Assembly: GCF_022049065.2 (NCBI RefSeq) | Contig: NZ_CP095744.1 | Coordinates: forward strand, 124,001 to 188,000 | DNA: 64,000 bases | Source of the DNA: Niallia sp. Man26 | GTDB taxonomy: Bacteria > Bacillota > Bacilli > Bacillales > Cytobacillaceae | Direction of reading: 5' to 3' | Shown: piece by piece, positions 7,701 through 15,635 of the stretch | Position numbering within the stretch: the first letter of the stretch is position 1 | Layout of the letters: each line of letters starts with the position of its first letter | Position numbers and translations under genes: made by a program | The notes under the pieces: model-generated | The model's database searches: none | What the model was told of the DNA's origin: nothing | What the model saw: only the letters and a program-made list of their open reading frames with translations

Positions 7701-8945
7701 ATGAGTATATTAAAAGATTTTTTACTACAAATGACGCTAATGGTGTTGCCCATATTTATTTATTTCACAATTATCACTGAAAGAGTAAAGAGTGAAAGAA
7801 ATAAGACGATTCTAATGACCGTATTATGGGGAATTTCGATTTTGTTATGCATGTCCTTTCCGCTGAATTTTGGTGAAAACAGACTGGATATCAGAATTAT
7901 TCCTTTACTATTTGGGGCGTTGTATGGAGGATTTTGGCCAGGCATTTTACTATCTGGTCTAGTTATTGTCTACCGTCTTAATTTTGGGATCAGTGTAGGT
8001 TTTTACAATACAGTATTAGTTCTGCTATTAACGATGCCGGTTATTTTCTTTTTCCAAAGATTATTTATTCGTTCATCAAAAGATAAGAGAGTTATGATCG
8101 CAGTTGGTCTTTCCTTATATTATTGTCTAGTTGGACTCACTTTTTTAGGGGTAATCCGTGGATTTTCTTTGGATACATTGAAAGTACAGATTATTCATTT
8201 ATTCTTTGTTGTATGTGTAACATGGTTTTTTACGATGTTAAATGAAACAATCAGAGAGATACAACGGCTGCGCCTTGAGTTGCAAAATGCGGAAAAATTA
8301 CGAGTAATAAGTGAACTTACAAGTGTATTTGCACATGAAATTAGAAATCCTATGCAAGTTACCCGAGGTTTTCTTCAGCTTCTAGATGATCCCGAATTCC
8401 CAGAAACTAAAAAGCAGTATATTAAGATTTCAATAGAAGAATTAGACAGAGCAAACGACATCATCAATGATTTCCTATCATTAGGTAAGCCTGCCATAAA
8501 TAATAATGGAAAAATTAATGCCGCACACCAGTTAGAACGGGTAATTAATATTCTTGAAAACTATGCTTTAAACAATAATGTCCGTATAAAAACAGATATG
8601 ACGGATGAATGCTGGATATTTGCCAACTCCCAAAAATTGAATCAATCATTAATCAATATTTTAAAAAATGCCGTTGAAGCTATGCCGCACGGTGGAACGG
8701 TCTGGATCACTTGTTCAAAAACAGCTGACGGTCAGATTAAGATCAGTGTCAAAGATGAAGGTATAGGCATGACGAAAAAACAAATAGATAGTCTAGGATC
8801 GCCGTTTTACTCCTTAAAGGAAAAAGGAACTGGATTGGGAATGATGGTAAGCTTTCAAATCATTCATTCCTTTCATGGTAAAATTAAGGTGAACAGTGAA
8901 AGAAACAAAGGGACAGAATTTATTATTTTATTGCCGGCAATCTAG
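7701..8945 (+). CDS. KinB-like sporulation sensor histidine kinase
   Basis: A 414-residue membrane kinase. Five to six N-terminal membrane segments (residues about 5-190) of the 5TM-5TMR_LYT type carry the signature RLDIRIIPLLFGALYGGFWPG. A HisKA domain follows with its phosphorylation site in FAHEIRNPMQVTRGF, then a HATPase domain with N box NILKNAVEAM and G boxes DEGIGM and KGTGLGMMVS. The layout matches B. subtilis KinB, which feeds the Spo0F-Spo0B-Spo0A phosphorelay. No response regulator is adjacent, as expected for a phosphorelay kinase. The start ATG 7701 follows GGAAAGG. A second kinase with identical length and layout lies at 23492-24736. Confidence 0.88.
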   Translation: MSILKDFLLQMTLMVLPIFIYFTIITERVKSERNKTILMTVLWGISILLCMSFPLNFGENRLDIRIIPLLFGALYGGFWPGILLSGLVIVYRLNFGISVGFYNTVLVLLLTMPVIFFFQRLFIRSSKDKRVMIAVGLSLYYCLVGLTFLGVIRGFSLDTLKVQIIHLFFVVCVTWFFTMLNETIREIQRLRLELQNAEKLRVISELTSVFAHEIRNPMQVTRGFLQLLDDPEFPETKKQYIKISIEELDRANDIINDFLSLGKPAINNNGKINAAHQLERVINILENYALNNNVRIKTDMTDECWIFANSQKLNQSLINILKNAVEAMPHGGTVWITCSKTADGQIKISVKDEGIGMTKKQIDSLGSPFYSLKEKGTGLGMMVSFQIIHSFHGKIKVNSERNKGTEFIILLPAI

Positions 8946-8955
8946 TGTTTGAAAG

Positions 8956-8986
8956 GCAGCTGCTTTAAAAAGCAGCTGTTTTATTT
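8956..8986 (+). terminator. Rho-independent terminator
   Basis: The stem CAGCTGCTT / AAGCAGCTG is followed by TTTTATTT after the KinB-like gene. Confidence 0.88.
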
Positions 8987-9006
8987 AATAAACGGGTATA
9001 ATGATT

Positions 9007-9034
9007 AGTTGCTAGTTGCTAGTTGCTAGTTGCT
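9007..9034 (+). repeat. Four perfect tandem copies of heptamer AGTTGCT
   Basis: AGTTGCT is repeated four times without a mismatch at 9007-9034, between a terminator and the promoter region of the PTS gene. Seven is not a multiple of three, but no reading frame crosses it, so any effect of copy-number change would be on spacing and not on translation. Confidence 0.97.
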
Positions 9035-9138
9035 TTGATAGAGACATTACTAAGTTGATAAATTTTATCGGATAAAGCAGGTAAATATAAAAAATAATTT
9101 TAAAAATATCACATAATCTAGAATCTTCACATATAATA

Positions 9139-9154
9139 ATGTAACCGTTTTCAT
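9139..9154 (+). promoter_or_regulatory. cre-like catabolite repression site
   Basis: ATGTAACCGTTTTCAT matches the CcpA cre consensus WTGNAARCGNWWWCAW at all but one position. It lies just upstream of the PTS gene ribosome site, where CcpA binding would repress transcription when glucose is present. Confidence 0.7.
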
Positions 9155-9175
9155 TATATGTGAGGAGGTATTTAT

Positions 9176-10489
9176 GTGAGTAAGCTTAATACGCTTTTAG
9201 AAGAAAAAGTAATGCCTGTCGCTGCGAAAGTAGCTGAGCAAAGACATTTACAAGCATTAAGAGATGGTATTATCCTTTCTATGCCCCTTATTATTATCGG
9301 TTCTGTATTTTTGATTTTAGCCAATCTTCCTTTTCAAGGGTATTTAGATTATATGGCGGAGCATCCGAAGCTTAAAGCAAGCATTCTTTACCCGTATCGA
9401 GGATCATTTGAAATTATGGCATTAGTTGCAACCTTTGGTATTGCCTATCGGCTGGCCGAATCGTACAAGGTCGACCCGCTCGCTTCTGGAGCCATTTCGC
9501 TAGCTGCCTACTTTGTGGGAACACCTTTTGTTTCCTATGTAATTGGGAAAACACCAGAAGGGGTTGATGTGGTTGAAACAGCCTATCAAACCGCCCTTTT
9601 CACAAGTAAAGGATTGTTTGTTGGAATGATTATAGCAGTATTATGTACAGAGATTTATCGGAAAATCCTGCAGAAAAACATCGTGATCACATTGCCAGAC
9701 GGAGTTCCACCTGCTGTTGCGAAGTCGTTTACCGCTTTAATTCCTGGATTTTTTGCGATTTCTGTAGTGTGGATTTTACGACTAATCGTTGAAAATGTAG
9801 GGGATTTTGGCAGCTTGCATAATATCGTGACAGTATTACTGCAAGAGCCATTAACACAAATAGGAACAAGTTTGTTAGGAACAATCTTTATTTTCTTCCT
9901 TATTACTTTGCTGTGGACGACAGGATTGCATGGCGCAAGCATAGTTGGTGCTGTAATGACACCAGTTTGGCTGACGTTAACAAACGAAAATGCCATCTCC
10001 TTTGGAGCAGGTGAACCTGTAGAGCATATTGTGACAGATCAATTTAATGACATCATTTTTATCGGCGGCTCTGGAACAACCTTAGGATTAGTGCTGGCCA
10101 TGTTGTTTTTTTCAAAAAGCCAGCAAATGAAACAGCTTGGACGGTTAAGTATAGGCCCAGGTATCTTTAATATTAATGAACCAATTATTTTCGGTATGCC
10201 AATTGTACTAAACCCTTTAATGATGGCACCATTCGTGTTGACACCAATTCTGTCTGTTATAGTCGCCTATGTTTCTATGGATATAGGACTTGTTGCCAAG
10301 CCAATCGGTATTGTGCCGCCATGGACGATGCCGCCAATTATTCAAGGCTACTTAATTACTGGCAGTATCTCAGGAGCAATCCTTCAATTAGTCATTATTC
10401 TGCTTTCCTTTATCATTTACTTCCCATTTTTTAGAATATGGGATAAACAGAAAGCCGAGGAAGAAAATTCGGTATCTGGGAAAGAGTAA
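9176..10489 (+). CDS. PTS lactose/cellobiose-type transporter subunit IIC
   Basis: A 437-residue EIIC membrane channel of the lactose/cellobiose/chitobiose PTS family (CelB, LicC, GmuC, YwbA type). It begins SKLNTLLEEKVMPVAAKVAEQRHLQALRDG, the usual amphipathic N-terminus, and shows NINEPIIFGMPIVLNP, the family signature near residue 340. About ten membrane segments are seen. It carries sugar across the membrane together with separate EIIA and EIIB proteins, but no EIIA, EIIB or 6-phospho-glycosidase gene is nearby, so partners must be encoded elsewhere. The GTG start follows GAGGAGG. A cre-like site in its leader predicts CcpA control. Confidence 0.88.
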   Translation: MSKLNTLLEEKVMPVAAKVAEQRHLQALRDGIILSMPLIIIGSVFLILANLPFQGYLDYMAEHPKLKASILYPYRGSFEIMALVATFGIAYRLAESYKVDPLASGAISLAAYFVGTPFVSYVIGKTPEGVDVVETAYQTALFTSKGLFVGMIIAVLCTEIYRKILQKNIVITLPDGVPPAVAKSFTALIPGFFAISVVWILRLIVENVGDFGSLHNIVTVLLQEPLTQIGTSLLGTIFIFFLITLLWTTGLHGASIVGAVMTPVWLTLTNENAISFGAGEPVEHIVTDQFNDIIFIGGSGTTLGLVLAMLFFSKSQQMKQLGRLSIGPGIFNINEPIIFGMPIVLNPLMMAPFVLTPILSVIVAYVSMDIGLVAKPIGIVPPWTMPPIIQGYLITGSISGAILQLVIILLSFIIYFPFFRIWDKQKAEEENSVSGKE

Positions 10490-10631
10490 GTTATATGTAC
10501 GTGTCCATTTATGGGCGCGTATTTTTTTATGGAAGTATTACATTATTCTGACCAATCAAGAGCAAGTGAAGGAAATTTCTTACATACTATAGAATTAAAT
10601 AATGAACTTACTTTTTTAAAGGAGAAACAAA

Positions 10632-10957
10632 ATGAGTCAAAATCATATAGAGAAAGAAACAGATAGAAGGTTTGCTGCTCAAAAATGGGTGTTATACTTG
10701 TTGTTATCATTTATTTATATAGGCTTTATTTGCTCGCAAGTTGAAAACATCCAAGCTCTTTTGGGGCGTATACAATCAAAGAAAAGTTTGAAGAAGATAG
10801 AAGATACTATGTTAAAATAGAAAATAAAAAGCTGAATGTATCCTTTAATGAATTTCAATTGGTAGAAGAGAATAAAACATACATTATACAATATGCCTGG
10901 AATGAACGAACTCCAGAAAAGGGACGCTTACAAACAATCGAACAGACAAATGATTGA
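10632..10957 (+). pseudogene. Frameshifted small membrane protein
   Basis: An ATG at 10632 behind AAAGGAG opens a frame with one membrane segment (WVLYLLLSFIYIGFICSQ) that stops at 10818-10820. From about 10768 another frame continues without a stop to 10957, reading KFEEDRRYYVKIENKKLNV and later TYIIQYAWNERTPEKGRLQT, which looks like real protein with ordinary codon use. The simplest reading is one gene of about 108 codons broken by an indel between about 10760 and 10815. A sequencing error would look the same. The family is not recognised. Confidence 0.6.
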
Positions 10958-11082
10958 ATGAGTCTGTGCCGGTATTGTAATTATTATGTCCTCTTTTTAC
11001 TGTCCTCCACTTAAGTACAATCCTGCTTTAACATTGCACCATACTATAAAAGAAGTATGGAAATTTAAAGGGGGAAAAATAG

Positions 11083-12447
11083 TTGAGTAACGAGATTGCC
11101 ATATTTAAAACACCAAAAGGGCCAAAAGGGAAGCTGTTGACAGGCAATTTGGCTGAATTCCGAGCAGATCCGCCTGCATTCCTTGAAAGAATGGCGGCTG
11201 AATATGGTGATGTTGCAAAGTTTCGTTTAGGTCCTTTGAAGAATGTCTTCTTAGTATCAAATCCGGATATGATTAAGCAAATCCTGGTGACAAAGCAGAA
11301 AAACTTTGTTAAATCTGATGATTTTAAAGCATTAAAACCAATCTTCGGTGAAGGACTGCTCACGAGTGATAAAGACTTCCATATGCGGCAAAGGAGGCTG
11401 ATCCAACCAGCATTCAAAAAATCTCATATCATGGATTATGGACAAGATATGATAGATATAACGAATGATTATTTATCGACATGGAAAGACGAGGAAGAAC
11501 GAATTATCACGAATGATATGATGAACATAACACTCGGAATTATTTGTAAAACAATGTTCAACATGGACTTTAAAGAAGGCTACAAGGTCATCGGAAAACC
11601 GCTTGAAACTGCTTTAATATTAGCAGTTAAACGAATGAGAAGCCTTAAAAAAATGCCGTTATGGGTTCCGACAAAGCTTAATCGTGATACGAAGAAGGCG
11701 ATAAGGGAACTCGATTCTGTCGTTTTGGAGATAATCCAGAAACGCAGAAAGGACCCAGTTAAGCATGAGGATATGCTTGGTATTTTAATGGATGCCAGAG
11801 ATGATGTCGATGGCATCGGGATGACAGACAAGCAGGTGCGAGATGAGGTAATGACTATTTTTATTGCAGGACACGAAACGACTGCCAACGCACTGTCCTG
11901 GACATTGTATTTATTATCTCAGCATCCGGAGGCTGAAGAGAAGTTATTTAGTGAAATAGAAAGTGTACTAGGAAAAAAACCACCAGCTCCTTCTGATTTT
12001 ATGAAATTAACCTACACACAAAACCTCATTTGGGAGTCCTTGCGTTTGTATCCACCATCCTTTGTAACAAGCCGGAAAGTGGATAAGGATGTTGAGATTG
12101 GTGAATATCGCTTTAAAAAAGGGGATATGATTCTTGTCAGTCAGTATGCGATGCATAGAAAGGCAGAATACTTCCAAGATCCGGAGTCGTTCATACCAGA
12201 AAGATTTGAAAATAATTTTATTAAGACAATTCCCCAATATGCATTCTTTCCGTTTGGCGGAGGACCAAGAGTATGCATTGGCAATCACTTTGCGATAATG
12301 GAGGCAGCGCTTATCCTTGTTTCTGTAGCTCAACGGTTCAAATTTAAATTAGCGCCAAATCATCATCCAATTAAAACATTTCCATCCATTACACTTAGGC
12401 CAAGAAGCGGACTGCGAATGATTCTGCAAAAAAGAAATCCTTCCTAA
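11083..12447 (+). CDS. Cytochrome P450
   Basis: A full-length 454-residue P450 monooxygenase. The I-helix oxygen-activation motif is AGHETT (about residue 265), the K-helix is ESLR (about 318), and the haem-binding loop is FPFGGGPRVCIGNHFA with the thiolate Cys near residue 399. There is no fused reductase and no redox partner gene beside it, so electrons must come from a ferredoxin or flavodoxin encoded elsewhere. The sequence type (GPKGKLLTGNLAEFRADPPAFLE start, HRKAEYFQDPESFIPERF) resembles bacterial fatty-acid or terpene hydroxylating P450s of the CYP4/CYP102-like clan; the substrate is unknown. The TTG start follows AAAGGGGG. Confidence 0.93.
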   Translation: MSNEIAIFKTPKGPKGKLLTGNLAEFRADPPAFLERMAAEYGDVAKFRLGPLKNVFLVSNPDMIKQILVTKQKNFVKSDDFKALKPIFGEGLLTSDKDFHMRQRRLIQPAFKKSHIMDYGQDMIDITNDYLSTWKDEEERIITNDMMNITLGIICKTMFNMDFKEGYKVIGKPLETALILAVKRMRSLKKMPLWVPTKLNRDTKKAIRELDSVVLEIIQKRRKDPVKHEDMLGILMDARDDVDGIGMTDKQVRDEVMTIFIAGHETTANALSWTLYLLSQHPEAEEKLFSEIESVLGKKPPAPSDFMKLTYTQNLIWESLRLYPPSFVTSRKVDKDVEIGEYRFKKGDMILVSQYAMHRKAEYFQDPESFIPERFENNFIKTIPQYAFFPFGGGPRVCIGNHFAIMEAALILVSVAQRFKFKLAPNHHPIKTFPSITLRPRSGLRMILQKRNPS

Positions 12448-12454
12448 AAATCTG

Positions 12455-12500
12455 CTCCAGCATGTATTCTTAAGACGGATAGATGCTGGATTTCTTTAAT
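12455..12500 (+). terminator. Possible terminator after P450 gene
   Basis: TCCAGCAT and ATGCTGGA form an 8-bp stem with a loop of about 19 bases, followed by TTTCTTTAAT. The large loop makes it a weak call. Confidence 0.45.
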
Positions 12501-12574
12501 CCAGCTAAAAAAATCTCAAAAGTTGTGACTAATTGTAGTAAAGTATAAATATAAGACAAAGAAGGAGGGCTAAC

Positions 12575-12793
12575 ATGGCAGTTATTGATATACAAAACAG
12601 CATCATCCGTAACATCATCGAAACAGAGATGATCGTAACCGTATTTATGGGAAAAAAAGGTGTTCCAATCAGATGTAAGATTAAAGGGAATGATACATAC
12701 ATATTATTATTAGAAGTAGATGGTAAGCAGCAGTTAGTCTTTAAAAGCGCTGTCAGCACAATATCTGCCGGGAAAAAACTAATAAAATTTTAA
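12575..12793 (+). CDS. Hfq-like (Sm) protein, divergent paralogue
   Basis: A 72-residue protein that aligns along its full length with bacterial Hfq: an N-terminal helix (IDIQNSIIRNIIETE), Sm1 (MIVTVFMGKKGVPIRCKIKGNDTYILLLEVDGKQQ) and Sm2 (LVFKSAVSTI). Canonical Hfq has YKHAIST at Sm2; here it is FKSAVST, so the conserved histidine that contacts uridine at the proximal face is replaced by serine. Canonical Hfq forms RNA-binding hexamers. This protein probably keeps the ring fold but may bind different RNA. The canonical hfq is normally beside mutL/miaA, which are absent here, so this is an extra copy. GAAGGAGGG precedes the start. Confidence 0.8.
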   Translation: MAVIDIQNSIIRNIIETEMIVTVFMGKKGVPIRCKIKGNDTYILLLEVDGKQQLVFKSAVSTISAGKKLIKF

Positions 12794-12798
12794 AAGAA

Positions 12799-12832
12799 AT
12801 GCCCCTAATAACATCAAGCGTTAATAGGGGCA
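12799..12832 (+). terminator. Probable terminator after hfq-like gene
   Basis: ATGCCCCTAATAAC at 12799-12812 and GTTAATAGGGGCAT at 12819-12832 form a 14-bp stem with one mismatch and a 6-base loop. The T tract is weak (ATTCAACTTT). Confidence 0.65.
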
Positions 12833-12903
12833 TATTCAACTTTATTGAGTCAGCTGATTTCGGTCCTCCATTTGAGGAGGCTCCTCCATCCAGCCGTTTT
12901 TTA

Positions 12904-13839
12904 TCAAAATTTTTCCACCTTCTTGAGCAAATGTAAAAATTTCTTTTGCCAGTAATGACATTTTCGCTGCAGATCATTCCGCAAACTGAAGGCACCGCCG
13001 ATTGCGTTTGTGCCAAGCCCAAAGGAAGTCAATAAACTGGTATTATACATCATTAATTTGTCAGAAAAGGGTGCGATTTGGGAAGAAGTTGCTTTACCAG
13101 CATGTGTTGCAGGTGGTTCAATATAGCTGTGCCGCAAAAATTCGCCTAAATCGACTTCGATTTTTTTCGATAGTTTCATGCCCTTAACAAGGTATTGTTG
13201 CACATCTTTATTCTCCGCAACTTGAGCGAAGCCAATCATTAGTTGCATTCCAACCAAATTGGTTTCAATAGCATGATGAATAAGGGAAACCTCAATTGTA
13301 TTTAACGATCTCTTTTCTCCAAACAATCCGAACTTTCGATAATGATTTTCCTGTACAAAATGCACCTCTTTTGGCATCGAAACAAAAGCTGGACGAACAA
13401 GCACGCCTTTTTCAAGGAGGAATTGGGTCACCTCATTATTGAGGGCTTGTGACTCAGCTGTCCAACTGATGAAAAGGTCATTAATGTCGCTGCGATAGGA
13501 GATGCCGCAGAACAGGGAGAATAAACTCATTTCCACTTTCGTCATCATATGTAAATACATAATATCATAGAGGAAATCAAACAGCTTAGGAACTCCTTTA
13601 TTTATATCATTTGCTGTAAATCCGACAGGGATAGCTGCACCTTCCTGCTTGAAAATTTCTGTAATGATATCAATAGCTTTACCAGCACTCTCATAATGGT
13701 TTTGTAATAGCTGTTTTGCTTCACTATCTGCATGTTCTAAAAAATGCTCGAGCATTCTGAGGATCATCGTCTTTTCTTGATAAGTCATCCACAAATTTGC
13801 CAATTCTGATGAAGTGATAGGAACGTCCCTCGAAGTCAT
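12904..13839 (-). CDS. DUF3231 family protein, two-domain form
   Basis: A 311-residue protein made of two DUF3231 four-helix units: residues about 8-165 (ITSSELANLWMTYQEKTMILRMLEHFLEHADSEAKQLL) and 175-305 (RSLNTIEVSLIHHAIETNLVGMQLMIGFAQVAENKDVQQYL). Each unit shows the family pattern of H-x3-[ML] helices plus the GxxIPxGFxxxD-like loop (EGAAIPVGFTANDIN). The ferritin-like family is found mainly in spore-forming Bacillaceae, and its biochemical role is unknown. The start has GGGAGG eight bases upstream on the minus strand. It is monocistronic. Confidence 0.87.
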   Translation of the reverse strand: MTSRDVPITSSELANLWMTYQEKTMILRMLEHFLEHADSEAKQLLQNHYESAGKAIDIITEIFKQEGAAIPVGFTANDINKGVPKLFDFLYDIMYLHMMTKVEMSLFSLFCGISYRSDINDLFISWTAESQALNNEVTQFLLEKGVLVRPAFVSMPKEVHFVQENHYRKFGLFGEKRSLNTIEVSLIHHAIETNLVGMQLMIGFAQVAENKDVQQYLVKGMKLSKKIEVDLGEFLRHSYIEPPATHAGKATSSQIAPFSDKLMMYNTSLLTSFGLGTNAIGGAFSLRNDLQRKCHYWQKKFLHLLKKVEKF

Positions 13840-14013
13840 GTCGCTACCTCCCTAACTTTTATACCTTATGTTATCCAGTAAAAGTTATTTTGATAAATTT
13901 TTTTTAGCGAAAGGGCAAGTGCCTGTACAAGAATGGACAAGATGAATAGGATAGTATCAGGATAATTCATCGCATATCTCTATGTATGACAAACCTAAAC
14001 TCCTTTAATACAC

Positions 14014-14046
14014 GAGGTGTGCATGAACTGCACATCTCCTTTTTTG
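14014..14046 (+). terminator. Orphan Rho-independent terminator
   Basis: GAGGTGTGCA / TGCACATCTC with a 5-base loop and a CTTTTTTG tail forms a strong plus-strand terminator, but no plus-strand gene lies upstream of it within this gap. It may end a short RNA. Confidence 0.8.
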
Positions 14047-14100
14047 CTTTGATAAATAAAAGCAGGAAAGCAAAGCTGTGTAAATACATGAAAGCGTTAA

Positions 14101-14138
14101 TTCACTTTATTGCGCTAAAGTGAAATTGTGTTTATAAT
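14101..14138 (+). promoter_or_regulatory. Promoter and inverted-repeat operator of the yitT-type gene
   Basis: -35 TTGCGC at 14110-14115, a 17-bp spacer and -10 TATAAT at 14133-14138. A perfect inverted repeat TTCACTTT-N8-AAAGTGAA (14101-14124) overlaps the -35, a typical repressor position. The cognate regulator is not recognised. Confidence 0.75.
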
Positions 14139-14165
14139 GCTTTTGTAAGAAAGGGAGGAAATAAT

Positions 14166-15020
14166 ATGAAGCAAATAAAATATTACCTTTTATTAATAAT
14201 AGGGACTTTTATCATTTCTTTATCATTTACGTTATTGCAAGGGCCAAATCATATTGCATCAGGAGGGCTAACAGGTGCAGCTCTAGTACTAAGCTCTATC
14301 TGGCATATGCCGTCAACGATGCTGTTATGGGTAGCGACCATGCTCTTGTTGCTTGTGTGCTCTTATTTTTTAGGGAAGAATTCTTTCTTGAAATCCGTTA
14401 TTGGATCACTGTTAATACCGTTATTCGTATTGCTTACAAGCGGCATGCCAGTGTTAACTAACGATCCGCTCTTGGCTGCAATATTCGGAGGATTGGGAGT
14501 AGGAATAGGGCTTGGAATAGTGTTTCGGGCAGGCGGTAATACAGGCGGGTTTACGTTGATTGCCCAGTTATTGTATAAGTACAAATCAGTTAAGCATAGT
14601 ACAACTATTGTATGTTTAGATGCTCTTGTCATGGTTGCAGGCGGTTTAGTGTTTTCAGCAGAGAATGCATTATACGCTCTTGTAGGGGCGTTTGTAACAC
14701 GCAAAACAATTGATGTTGTTCAAGGGAAACACAAGCGACCGAAGATTGCTTATATCATAACAGCTAAAGATTATGAACAAAATATAAGCGATGCTGTCTT
14801 ACATAAACTTGACAGAGGCATGACAAAACTGACAGGTGCAGGAGGATATACGAATACAGAAAGAATCATTTTGATGATTGTTCTTGATACAGCAAAGGTA
14901 AATCAATTAAGAACATTGGTTCAAAGCATTGACCATAGTGCTTTTATTATTATGAGTGATGCAACTGAAGTATTTGGAGAAGGGTTTGTGCCGCCTAGTC
15001 TTAGTTTCGGGAAGGGATGA
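14166..15020 (+). CDS. YitT family membrane protein
   Basis: A 284-residue protein with five N-terminal membrane segments (residues about 5-175; DUF161 type with GPNHIASGGLTGAAL and FRAGGNTGGFTLIAQLL) and a cytoplasmic C-terminal DUF2179 domain (residues about 195-275, including TKLTGAGGYTNTERIIL). YitT/YpjC proteins are abundant in Bacillaceae and their substrate is not established. The DUF2179 domain resembles small-ligand sensing ACT/PII-like folds. AGGGAGGAAATAAT precedes the start. The gene is alone between its own promoter and a strong terminator. Confidence 0.9.
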   Translation: MKQIKYYLLLIIGTFIISLSFTLLQGPNHIASGGLTGAALVLSSIWHMPSTMLLWVATMLLLLVCSYFLGKNSFLKSVIGSLLIPLFVLLTSGMPVLTNDPLLAAIFGGLGVGIGLGIVFRAGGNTGGFTLIAQLLYKYKSVKHSTTIVCLDALVMVAGGLVFSAENALYALVGAFVTRKTIDVVQGKHKRPKIAYIITAKDYEQNISDAVLHKLDRGMTKLTGAGGYTNTERIILMIVLDTAKVNQLRTLVQSIDHSAFIIMSDATEVFGEGFVPPSLSFGKG

Positions 15021-15063
15021 GTATCCCGCAGGGCATCAGAAGGTTTTCTGAAAAAACATTCAT

Positions 15064-15106
15064 AAACTGCCAGTCAAAAGATAATAGTTGCTGGCAGTTT
15101 TTTATT
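15064..15106 (+). terminator. Rho-independent terminator
   Basis: AAACTGCCAG pairs with CTGGCAGTTT and is followed by a T tract after the yitT-type gene. Confidence 0.9.
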
Positions 15107-15180
15107 TCGGCATTAATAGTTCTATAAATTAATGTAATGTTTTAATTATTAAGCCTGACAATAGGTAAAACTAAATGTCA

Positions 15181-15227
15181 TTGACACATATGATAATGTA
15201 ATTTAGTATATAAGCATATGCTTATAT
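15181..15227 (+). promoter_or_regulatory. Promoter with ArsR/SmtB-type palindromic operator
   Basis: -35 TTGACA at 15181-15186 and a -10 region around 15204-15212 are followed by a perfect 20-bp palindrome, ATATAAGCATATGCTTATAT (15208-15227), covering the start point. AT-rich ATA...TAT palindromes of this type are the classic targets of ArsR/SmtB-family repressors, and the gene downstream encodes one. Confidence 0.88.
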
Positions 15228-15261
15228 CCTATTGTGCAGATAGAATGGAGATGGCTTGAAA

Positions 15262-15621
15262 ATGACAAATAAGGGTACTTCTTTTAATAAGGCAGCTATA
15301 GAAGAAACAGCACTTGTCTTAAAACTGTTAGGGGATAAAACAAGATTGTCCATGATAAGCATGCTGTCAAGTCAGGATTGCTGTGTTTGTGAATTTGTTG
15401 ATATTTTTAATATGTCCCAATCAGCAATTAGTCAGCATTTAAGAAAGCTTAAGGATAGTGGGCTAGTAAAAGAGCAAAGAAAGGGACAATGGGTCGTTTA
15501 TTCTATAAATAGGGCTAGTAACTGCTATCCGTTAATAAGCGACTTATTAGAGCATGTTCCAAGTCAGCAGGCTAAATTGGACTGGCTGGAAGAAAGTGGA
15601 CTTAGAATTACTTGTATATAG
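15262..15621 (+). CDS. arsR: ArsR family repressor with Cys-x-Cys sensor motif
   Basis: A 119-residue winged-helix repressor. The DNA-binding helix is [18 protein letters not shown]. The sensor helix carries [12 protein letters not shown], corresponding to the ELCVCDL As(III)/Sb(III) site of ArsR, with one extra cysteine. It probably leaves its palindromic operator on metalloid binding. Because the operon also encodes a CoA-disulfide reductase/rhodanese fusion and an OsmC protein, a persulfide or other thiol-reactive signal is an alternative. An upstream TTG at 15256 is also possible; ATG 15262 is preferred. It is the first gene of a four-gene cluster. Confidence 0.88.
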   Translation: MTNKGTSFNKAAIEETALVLKLLGDKTRLSMISMLSSQDCCVCEFVDIFNMSQSAISQHLRKLKDSGLVKEQRKGQWVVYSINRASNCYPLISDLLEHVPSQQAKLDWLEESGLRITCI

Positions 15622-15635
15622 TGGAGGTTAACATT

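Noticed and set aside
12841..12900. GC-rich dyads (GAGGAG/CTCCTC) after the DUF3231 gene
   Set aside because: Overlapping short pairings without T tract on either strand; not a clear terminator.
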